This document shows, one piece after another, positions 7,773 through 15,000 of a stretch of DNA of 15,000 nucleotides. The DNA is taken from NCBI GenBank assembly GCA_009663005.1, contig CM018896.1, forward strand, positions 11,184,674 to 11,199,673, in the 5' to 3' direction. Position numbers and translations under genes: made by a program. The notes under the pieces are model-generated. The model did no database searches, had not been told where the DNA came from, and saw nothing but the letters and a program-made list of their open reading frames with translations. The DNA is from Actinidia chinensis. Its lineage: Eukaryota > Streptophyta > Magnoliopsida > Ericales > Actinidiaceae. Numbering within the stretch: position 1 is the first letter of the stretch; each line of letters opens with the position of its first letter.

Positions 7773-8000
7773 TTTTGATAATATGATAAATAATAAGTTA
7801 TCCATCTTTCTATATTTAAATTCTTAGATGAATTAGTGATTCATACTTTTACATGGTATGAGGTCTGGCATAGATCATGTGTTCAAATTTTACCGCTTAC
7901 TTAATTAAAATACTTATACATGTTTGCCCCGCTTATAGAAAAAAACCTGGTCACACGTGAAGGACGTGTTGATAATATGATAAATTAGCTAGGAAAAACG
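7773..8000 (+). mobile_element. TRIM-like miniature LTR element relic
   Basis: A 15-base direct repeat, GATAATATGATAAAT, starts at 7776 and again at about 7970. The first copy heads an 80-bp segment ending in ACA at 7853. That is followed at once by TGGTATGAGGTC, a decayed version of the initiator-Met primer-binding site (TGGTATCAGAGC), and then by the usual leader-like GATCATGTGTTCAAATTT. The second copy begins TGTTGATAATATG at 7967, as an LTR start should. The internal part is only about 113 bp with no coding sequence, which fits a TRIM. The right LTR becomes unrecognisable after about 8000. Confidence 0.5.
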
Positions 8001-9703
8001 TAAAGAGAAATGATGCGTGCAGCGTGCAAATGAAGACGCTTGTATTCAGATATGTGCAATTGGTATGTGCATGTGAAAGTAGAGCCGACTCTTGGAGGAA
8101 GCCCGGAGATGCAGCTGATTCCGGTGCTCGGTTTTGGGTTACAAATAGGGCCCCAATTTAGTTTTAGGCTCTAATAATGTAAAAAAAATTATTAATAAAT
8201 GCAGGGCCCAATTGGCTTTTATTTTAATTTTACCAATTCCCTTTTGTTCCACCTCCGGATACCAAGCTCAACCCAAAAACACTATACTATTAGTGTAGGG
8301 TCAGGAATAAGTGGCTTTAACACACAACATTTTCCGTTCAAGCATATTAATGGCATTTCAAAACTCATCCATTTGAAACTATTTTATTCAGAGAGGAGAG
8401 GCCGCGGGCCAAAAGTTAAAGAGTATATAGTCGTTTCCTAAACACAATTTTTTATAGAATTTATTGAATTTTCATTGATTTTTATCTTTCAAAAGAAGCT
8501 CTTTAATTTAAAGTTGATTAAGTTTTCCTAAAACACAGTTATTTTTTGTGTATCTGAATTTATGTTGAAAATTGATTTTTCAAACTAAAAGTTGAAAAAC
8601 TTAAAATCGAACTTTTAAAAATTTTTTTTTTTTTTTTTCAACTTTTTAAATTTGTTTATGGTCAGGAGAAGTGACAAATAATTTGGCAGACTGAAATACT
8701 TTCAAAACAGAAAAAATAAAAACTAAAGCAAACAATCAGCAACAAAGTTGTTAGAATTGGATATCGGTTTGCCTAAATAACTTTGAAAGTGCATTCACTA
8801 GGTAGCCCGTGAGAGAGCCGAGAGGTAGCAGCTAAGAAGCCGTATAGGATTTGGAGGTCTTCTACTTTCAAAAAGCTTGATTCTAAACCTTCTAATGCTA
8901 TTATACTAAGTTTAATTCGTCGTCTTGCCTCATCTTTAATCTATCTCCCATAGTACTCGGTGAGATTAATACCTAACCCCCGAGTCATCCGCTTGATACC
9001 AAGTTATCAAAAAGAGCCACATGTTTTATATGATGTTGTTCACGTTGGCACAAAGGGCTCTACACTTGTCATGGCCAAACTTAATTAAAAAGATTTTTTT
9101 AGGGTATCAGGTCCTAAGAAAACAGTTACACCTTAGGCCTTTGGTCCAGAGAACATGTTTTGACGGTCCTTGACCCAGATCCAAACTTTCCTTGGACCTA
9201 AACAATGTCCTAAAAGCCCAAACTTGTGGGCCTTATGAGTGGCTGGTTTCCCTATCAGCTCAACTAATAGAAAACTTGTGGCCTTTGCTATACAAATTTT
9301 TGGCAAGGACGTATTTCCTTAAAAAAACTAAATTGGTCCATATTATATATATAACACATAATATCATAAATATCATACGACTTAATTCTAATATGATCTG
9401 ATATGCTAATGTCTTAGTATAAAAACACATATCTATTTACTTAGTTATTATATATTTTAACGTGTCCTAGATATTGCAAGTGTCTTATATTATATTTTTT
9501 TAATTGTGTATCTAAGTGTCTGTATTCGTATCGCGTCTGTATTACGTGTTGCGATATATGGGATGGTAAGTTGAATAGTTTTAGTAATTTTTTATTTTGA
9601 GTGAATTTTTATAATCGTTTTATCAATTTTTTTGAATTTCTCTTGACAAGAATAGCTCGAAAATACGATTTTGTATGGAATGTGCTATTGATTTTTTTGA
9701 AGT
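8001..9703. other. intergenic stretch without supported genes
   Basis: Mixed AT-rich sequence. Forward open frames at 8199-8441 and 9192-9401 were read and show no domain or family signature. A GGGCCC-containing pair of short segments (8148-8153 and 8204-8209) and the T-run hairpin at 8587-8646 are the only local structures noticed. Confidence 0.45.
8587..8646. repeat. perfect 13-bp inverted repeat around a T-run
   Basis: AAAAGTTGAAAAA at 8587-8599 pairs exactly with TTTTTCAACTTTT at 8634-8646, with a loop of 34 bases that ends in a run of about eighteen T. It could be a hairpin at the tip of an old element, or chance in low-complexity sequence. Confidence 0.6.
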
Positions 9704-9711
9704 AAATGAGT
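9704..9711 (+). repeat. hAT target-site duplication, left copy
   Basis: AAATGAGT directly precedes the left end of the element at 9712 and is repeated exactly at 10460-10467. Eight bases is the target duplication length of hAT transposases. Confidence 0.85.
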
Positions 9712-9872
9712 AAGGGTGTCCATGGTCCGGATTGATCCGGTTCTATAAGAATCCAGTAATTAATTCATTTTTAACGGTTATGACAAAATGAGAACAAACC
9801 CTAACTATTACAATTATAAAAAAACCAAAATTGAATCCGCCTTATCGATTAAAGGTCCGGTTTCATCAATCC

Positions 9873-9908
<36 letters not shown>

Positions 9909-10459
9909 ATAAAACAAAGTTATTCATTTAAATAACCCATAACTCATTTATACTTACAAAATTATTACAAATAGTTCAGTAATTTACTCGTCAAATGAGA
10001 TGAAATCAACGCAACTCGAATAGAGCAATTAACAACCTCATTAAATTTAGATTTCATAATGGAAACAAAACAACAAAAAAAGATAACCAAAGACTGAACA
10101 AGAATTTTATAATTGATACAAAAGAAAATCAACTGATAAAATCCTGAATAGAGAAAAAAGGTGAAAATTTTTTGATGGGAAGGGGATGGAGTAATCCTAA
10201 TATTCAGAGAAGTAAAATATTTTTGTTGAGAGAAAAGCAAAGTAATCACACGCGGTGTGAATTACCGGCTATTACTTTTTTTTTTTTTTCGAACCACAGT
10301 TTAAAAAAAAAAAAACTATAACCGAATCAAATGGCGGTTCTTATGTTTTAAAAATCAGAACATAACCAATTAAAAAATCGTATGAACAATTCAAAAAGCA
10401 CAATTTTAATTCAAATCATTCGATTCACTAATTTTTAAATTTTTTGTGGACATCCCCTA
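9712..10459. mobile_element. non-autonomous hAT-type transposon, 748 bp
   Basis: The left end reads AAGGGTGTCCATGG. The right end, reverse-complemented, reads TAGGGGATGTCCAC. These imperfect inverted termini match the (C/T)AGGGGTGTCCA ends of plant hAT elements. A perfect 8-bp direct duplication (AAATGAGT) flanks them. Internal sequence is rich in CCGGTT, GAACC and CGGTT-type words near both ends, as often seen in hAT subterminal regions, and AT-rich between. The reverse-strand open frame at 9965-10249 shows no transposase motif, so the element must have been moved by a transposase encoded elsewhere. Confidence 0.85.
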
Positions 10460-10467
10460 AAATGAGT
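10460..10467 (+). repeat. hAT target-site duplication, right copy
   Basis: AAATGAGT, identical to 9704-9711 and directly abutting the right terminus of the hAT element. Confidence 0.85.
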
Positions 10468-10570
10468 GGGTGCCTTTGCCATAAATTACAAAAAGGTCAA
10501 AAGGGCAACTTTTTTAAGTTTGGGAAAACATAATGGTTTGCGTGTGAAAGTTGTCGTCCTGGAAGAGTCG

Positions 10571-10621
10571 CGAACCTTCTCTAGAATAGGTGACGTGGGT
10601 GACCGTTGGTTATTTATAAAT
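10571..10621 (+). promoter_or_regulatory. promoter-like cluster: HSE-like blocks, ACGT box, TATA box
   Basis: Within 50 bases there are GAA, TTC and GAA blocks (10572-10574, 10577-10579, 10584-10586) resembling heat-shock elements, although the last spacing is off by about two bases. TGACGTGG follows at 10591-10598 (an ACGT core bound by bZIP factors), then CCGTTGG and a strong TATA-like TATTTATAAAT at 10611-10621. Order and spacing resemble a stress-inducible plant promoter on the + strand. A fold-back transposon starts at the TATA box, so any downstream gene lies past the window edge. No transcript or gene is visible here to confirm it. Confidence 0.35.
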
Positions 10622-10796
10622 AAGGGTAGTTAAAAGGGCTAATTTCACCTACACCCCCTGAGGTTTGGTGTATCGACATTTAGACCCAGCACCTTTCAAA
10701 AATAGGCAGATAGACCCCTGCCGTTAGTGACGTTAGTATTTTCCGTCAGTTGACCACTTTGATCGAAAAAAATATCATAAATACCCTTCAAAAATT

Positions 10797-10810
10797 CTCT
10801 CTCTCTCTCG
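10797..10810 (+). repeat. (CT)n microsatellite, left arm
   Basis: Seven CT units. The inverted partner is the GA run at about 14804-14817 in the right arm. Confidence 0.9.
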
Positions 10811-11827
10811 ATTTTTATTTATTTTTTTTCAGTTTTGTATTTTTTTAAAGTTTTGTTTCTTTGGATTATTAGTTTGTGTTGGAAAATTTTTTTAATCCAT
10901 TTATTCTTTTTTTAATTACATATTTGTAATCTTTTTATAAAAATTCTTATTCTTTTGTAAGGCATATGAAATTGCATGTGGCACTCTTGGCGTGAATAAT
11001 ATTGAAAAATAGTATTTGGTTTGATAAAAAAATAAAAACTTTAATACAATAAATAAAAAATATAATAGCATTTTACTTTTATGTAGGTAATTACTATTAT
11101 TGATCAGATTCAAGCAGTGTTACCTAAGGGATTGTAAATACCCGACCATTATTTTCTTATTTTTTTTTTTTCAGAACTAGAAATTATGGAATTTATATTT
11201 AAGTCATTTAATACTTCTAGGGGGTTAAATTTGAAAGATTTATAACTTTTGGGATAAAATTAATATTACATTAATAATGTAATTACTGAAACTGGAGGGA
11301 CAAAAGTTTGATTTGCAAAATAACAACTTTGGAATGGGAACAAATGCTCTCTCTTTCGTGGAAAAGAGAGTGGTTCAATGTTGTGATGATGTGTGGGTGA
11401 AATGGGGTTTTACAAAATGTTAAGGAAGAGAAGGAAAGAGAGGGAAAATCTGAGAGACAGGAGAGAAGGCTGAGAGAGCGAGAGGAGAGGAAGATGGTTT
11501 CTGCTCAAATTTTGTTTCTAAGGTATATTCAATTTCTTTCAATTCCTTTTTAAGTTTTCTCTAATACCCAAAAAATATTGCATCTATTATATTTTTTTTA
11601 ATAGCAAAAATGTGAAGAGAAAGAAATTGTGTATGACATCTCGACCTCAACCGGATTATGATCAAAATTTTTCATATGATGTCCGAATTACAAAATTTAA
11701 GTTTCATTAGAAGATATTAAAATTACTACAACTTTTATTTACAACTCTCTTGCAAATTCATACTCTAAGTGAATGCGAAATTAGACTGTAATAGAAATCC
11801 CAAACTGAAAAAAATAAATAAATAGTT

Positions 11828-12375
11828 GAACAAAACTTTACGATTTTGGGAAAAATAGTTACATATGTTAGAAAAATCTACTATTTTATTGTGATACCAG
11901 GAGAGTGTAGGCGCTCAATTAGTTAATTTCATCTCTACAATTTATGACATGATTTTAATACCCAAAATTTTAAAACTAAACTGCTGTCAGTAAAACTTAT
12001 GTGGCAGAAACTTTGAAGTTTTCATAATTTCTTAAAATAGTTAAGTATTTTAGAATTTATAAATCATTTACTAAGATCATATATGTGTCGAGGTAGAGTT
12101 TTTTTTTATAAATTATATAGTCCAATTATCTCGGAGAGTTTTATAAAAATTATAAACCGAGCTACTGACATAAGGAATCTTTGCAGAAACTGAAGCGGGA
12201 GAAGAATTTTGGAAAATAGTTATATAGGTATAAATATATATAATTTTACTGCGAATACATATATGTGTCTAAATATGTTGTGTAAAAGTTTCAGAGTTAA
12301 AACTATAACCTAGAATTGTTATAAATTATAAACCGGAGCCTTACGGACAAAGAAAGTCGGTGGGCAGAAACTGAA
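11828..12375 (+). repeat. 180-bp tandem repeats in the left arm
   Basis: A GCAGAAACT-type word recurs at about 11828 (decayed), 12004, 12183 and 12364, giving unit lengths of 176, 179 and 181 bp. Each unit continues with (A)TTTTGGAAAATAGTTA-like sequence, ATATGTGTC-like sequence and ATAAACCGAGCT-like sequence. Units are clearly diverged from each other but keep their length, close to a nucleosomal repeat and to plant satellite monomers. Confidence 0.8.
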
Positions 12376-12388
12376 CTTCAGTTTCTGC
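12364..12388. repeat. centre of the giant palindrome
   Basis: GCAGAAACTGAA (12364-12375), a single C at 12376, then TTCAGTTTCTGC (12377-12388) form a perfect 25-base palindrome. Pairing continues outward to about 12280 and 12471 with small mismatches, then resumes beyond the anomalous block. The two arms of the fold-back element therefore abut without a spacer. Confidence 0.9.
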
Positions 12389-12471
12389 ACAATTTCTTCT
12401 GTCAGTAGTCTGCGGTTTATAATTTTTTATAACAAATTCTAGTTATAGTTTAACTCTGAAACTTTTTACAA
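12377..12471 (-). repeat. innermost piece of the right arm
   Basis: Reverse complement of about 12280-12375. Matching words include CGGTTTATAATTTTTTATAA, AATTCTAGTTATAG and AACTCTGAAACTTTT. Pairing stops abruptly near 12471, where the purine-rich block begins. Confidence 0.85.
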
Positions 12472-13285
12472 AGGCAACCACTCCAGAATGTAGCAAACAA
12501 AGGAAAAGAAAAAGAAACGAAAAAACAAAACCAGAAAAAAAAAGAAAGGGAAAGATTGAACGAATAGAGAGGAGAAGGAAATGGTGCGAGGAACAGTAAA
12601 GTTAAGCCAAAAAACAAGAGCGAGATCGCACAGGAACAGAATGATGGTAGACTATAAAGAATCTTGCAAAAATGAGGAAAGAGGCAATGAGTAGGTACGG
12701 GGTGGTCACGACACCCCGAAACGAAAAGTTACCAAGGAACTAAAGCACAAAAAAAAAAAACACCAGAGGAAACCCAAATCCCGTAAAAGGACAAGCAAAA
12801 AAGAGGGAAAAAAAAGAAAAAAAACTGAAACGGCGACGCAGGGAAAAACACATGTCAATAAGGGAAACGAATAGCGACGGTAAGAGTGGAGTGTGGAAAG
12901 AAAGGGAATAAAGCAGGTGTGTGGGGTGGGTCGCGGAAAATTACAACACATCAAGGCAAAAAGAAAAAAAAAAATAAATCGAGGCGGCCACGTGCCTGTT
13001 AAGTCACATAAAGCCGTACCCTGTCGACGCTCAACATGACACCTCGTAAAAAAACAAGAGGAGCTACACAGAAAAAAAAGGTGGGGGGGGTGGGTAAGGT
13101 GCAACCCTAAAGATCCAACAAAAACAAAAAAAAAGGCAAAAAAAGAAAATAGGACGCAATCTGGGGGGGGGGGGGAGGAACTGGGGGGGGGGGGGGGGGG
13201 GGAATACGTAACACAAAAAAAGGGAGGAAAGCTTGGGGTGGGGAAATATAACATGAAGGAACAACCTTACTCAACTAACCCTCTG
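12472..13285. other. 815-bp purine-rich block inside the right arm, no gene
   Basis: A- and G-rich on the + strand with few T, long A-runs and two long G-runs near 13162-13202. It has no counterpart in the left arm. The repeat-marker spacing across it is 997 bp (12388 to 13385) where about 180 is expected, an excess of about 817 bp that matches the block length. Loosely similar CAACC...ACTC words occur at both edges. The reverse-strand open frames inside (12706-13254 and 13064-13264) are low-complexity Phe/Pro/Ser peptides. It could be an insertion, or low-quality sequence produced where a read passed the tip of a long hairpin. Confidence 0.6.
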
Positions 13286-14991
13286 CATAAACATTTAAGA
13301 CACCTTATGTATCTACATAAAATATTAATATATTTAATACACTATTAACTATTTTCCAAAATTCTTCTACAGCTTCAGTTTCTGCACAGAATTCCTTCTG
13401 TCATTTAGCTCGGTTTTAATTTTTATAAATACTCTCCGAGAGAATTGACTCATAATTTATAACAAACATACTAGCCCATATATGTCTCTATAGTAAAAAT
13501 TATTATAATTTCTAATAAACTATTAACTATTTGTAGAATTATGAAACTTTCACAGGTTTTTCTGCACAATAATTTACACAGCAGTTTAGTTTATAAATAT
13601 TTTGGGTAATTAAAATCAGTTGCATAAATTTATGAAATTACATAATTAGCGCCTATACATATAATTGTATCACATAATAAAATATGTAGATTTTTCTAAC
13701 ATATGTAACTCTTTTTCCAAATTCCGTAATTTCTGTTCAACTATTTGATTATTTTTTTTCAGTTTGGGTTTCTATACGGTCTAATTGCCGCATCACTTCG
13801 CGTATGAATTTGCCAGAGAGGTTGTAACTCAAAGTTGTTAGAAAAAAAAAAAAAAAAAAGTTTTTTTTAAATTTTTTTTTAATATCTTCTAATGACCACA
13901 CTTAAATTTTGTAAGTCGGACTCATATGAAAAATTTATGATCATATAACGGTTGCTGTTCGAGATGTAATACACAATTTTCTTTCTATTCAATTTTGATC
14001 TTAAAAAACTATATATAGATGCAATATTTTTGGGTATTAGAAGAAAACTAATAAAGGAATGGGAAGAAATTGAATAGACCTTAGAACAAATTTGAGCAGA
14101 ACCTATCTTCCTTCCCTCTCTCTCTCTCATCCTTCTCTCCTTCTCTCAGATTTTCCCTCTCTTTCTTCTCTTCCTTAACATTTTGTTTGTAAACCCCTAT
14201 GTCCCCCACACACGCATCACACATGCACCACTCTCTCTTTCCACCGAAAGAGAGAGCATCTGTCCCCCTTCCAAGTTTTTATTTGCAAATCACACTTTTG
14301 TCCCTCCAGTTTTTCAAGTATTCCATTATCTAAATGTAATATTAATGTTTATCCACAAGTTATAAATCTTTCAATTTAACCCCATAAGTCTTAAATGACT
14401 TAAATATATTCCATATTTCTATTTCTGCAAAAAAAAAAATAATACAATTAATTGTCGGGATATTTACAATACATTAGTGTACACTGCATGTTGGGGGGCA
14501 ATCTGATGCAATAATATAATTACCTACATAAAAGTAAAATGCCTATATATTTTTTTTAATTTCTTGTATTTAAAGTTTTATTTTTTGATCAAACAACAAA
14601 TAGCTATGTTTCAATATTTTATTTAACCGGCAAGGTGGCCAGCATTGCATTCATATGCCTTACAAAAATAAGAAATTTTTTATAAAAAGATTAGTGCAAA
14701 TATTAATAAAAAAAGAAATAAATTGATAAAAACATTATTCAAAAAACTAGTATAAAAAGAAACAAACTTAAAAAAAGACAAAACTGAAAAAAATAAATAA
14801 CATCGAGAGAGAGAGAGAATTTTTGACGGGTATTTATGATATTTTTTTCGATCAAGGTGGGTCAACTGACGGAAAATACTAACGTCACTAAAAACGGGCA
14901 GGGGTCTATTGCCTATTTTGAAGGTGCTGGGGCTAAATGTCGATACACCAACCTCATGGGTGAGGTTAAATTAGCCCTTTTAACTACCCTT
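13286..14991 (-). repeat. outer part of the right arm
   Basis: Inverted partner of about 10622-12275. It contains 180-bp repeat units with TTTCTGC-type markers ending at 13385, 13565 and about 13736. Further out come a long A-run then T-run, the CT-rich partner (14106-14170) of the left GA-rich zone, the GA microsatellite and the Mutator-like terminus ending CTACCCTT at 14991. Reverse-strand open frames at 13879-14130 and 14680-14865 lie wholly in repeat and show no domain. Confidence 0.85.
14804..14817 (+). repeat. (GA)n microsatellite, right arm
   Basis: Inverted partner of the CT run at 10797-10810 in the left arm. Confidence 0.85.
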
Positions 14992-15000
14992 ATTTTAAAT
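14992..15000 (+). repeat. candidate target duplication, right copy (edge of window)
   Basis: ATTTTAAAT follows the right end and resembles ATTTATAAAT at 10612-10621, with one base fewer. Because the word is almost self-complementary, it could equally be a continuation of the inverted repeat beyond the window. Confidence 0.4.

Larger units (their letters stand above)
10622..12375 (+). repeat. left arm of the fold-back element
   Basis: About 1.75 kb. From outside inwards it holds the Mutator-like terminus (10622-10790), a CT microsatellite (10797-10810), AT-rich filler, a GA-rich purine zone (11420-11490) and then 180-bp tandem repeats (11828-12375). Every one of these blocks has its inverted partner in the right arm. 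Differences from the partner are mostly single-base changes and homopolymer-length changes. Confidence 0.85.
10622..14991. mobile_element. 4.37-kb fold-back, Mutator-like element
   Basis: The left end AAGGGTAGTTAAAAGGGC and the reverse complement of the right end agree over nearly 200 bp, and with indels over the whole 1.7-kb arms. The outer sequence (GGGCTAATTT, ACACCCCCTGAGGTTTGGTG, GACCCCTGCCGTTAGTGACG-like words) resembles the ends of plant Mutator-like elements. Flanks carry ATTTATAAAT (10612-10621) and ATTTTAAAT (14992-15000), a candidate 9-10-bp target duplication, although these AT words are also nearly palindromic. The arms meet at 12376 with no real loop. No transposase was seen. 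Long arms built partly from internal tandem repeats recall fold-back elements, for example the MULE-related FARE elements of Arabidopsis. An 815-bp anomalous block interrupts the right arm. Confidence 0.7.

Noticed and set aside
10916..11113. 65-residue reverse-strand open frame in the left arm
   Set aside because: AT-rich chance frame rich in Phe, Tyr and Lys, not conserved in the inverted partner arm.
11494..11522. A possible captured mini-exon (ATG after a GA-rich leader, then GT) in the left arm
   Set aside because: The paired right arm has ATA instead of ATG and shows no coding conservation. The GA-rich leader is simple sequence.
13162..13202. G-runs as functional G-quadruplexes
   Set aside because: They lie in sequence of doubtful quality with long single-base runs, so structure should not be claimed before the bases are confirmed.
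12706..13254. 182-residue reverse-strand open frame with Pro and Phe runs, the longest in the window
   Set aside because: Same cause: poly-purine sequence avoids stops on the reverse strand. No motif, and the block has no counterpart in the paired arm.

Overview
This looks like nuclear DNA of a flowering plant, probably a eudicot. It is strongly AT-rich, has plant-type intron and transposon structure, and carries pieces of one recognisable plant regulatory gene. No intact protein-coding gene, rRNA, tRNA or CRISPR array was found. The only convincing gene is broken: a three-exon R2R3-MYB relic on the + strand (about 4362-7477) of the anthocyanin-activator type (subgroup 6). Exon 1 is 4362-4480, exon 2 is 4599-4728 (130 bp, the usual length for that exon), and exon 3 is about 7097-7477. 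It keeps the NDV box of anthocyanin MYBs and a decayed KPRPRTF-type signature. It has several frameshifts, an in-frame stop and two damaged splice sites.

Layout. 1-600: AT-rich short-period repeats plus the first copy of a 250-bp direct repeat. 600-1380: an odd purine-rich, homopolymer-rich block, possibly low-quality sequence. 2221-2470: the second direct-repeat copy. 2518-2778: an island of higher GC, open on both strands, not identified. 3000-3243: 85-bp degenerate tandem repeats. 4223-7690: the MYB relic with its upstream region. Its second intron is swollen to about 2.4 kb and holds an LTR-like stretch, a 45-bp tandem duplication and a small TIR element. 7773-8000: a TRIM-like LTR miniature with an initiator-Met primer-binding-site relic. 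9712-10459: a non-autonomous hAT element with a perfect 8-bp target duplication.

10571-10621 resembles a compact plant promoter (heat-shock-element-like GAA/TTC blocks, an ACGT box and a TATA box). It is cut right at the TATA box by a 4.37-kb fold-back element (10622-14991) that reaches the window edge. That element is Mutator-like in its ends and is almost one giant palindrome. Its two 1.7-kb arms meet with essentially no loop at 12376, and their inner parts are 180-bp tandem repeats. About 815 bp of purine-rich, homopolymer-rich sequence (12472-13285) lies inside the right arm and has no counterpart in the left arm.

The main points are therefore (1) the hidden anthocyanin-MYB relic and (2) the palindromic, tandem-repeat-bearing fold-back element in a promoter-like site. 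Homopolymer-type indels throughout mean consensus errors cannot be separated from true decay without read-level data.
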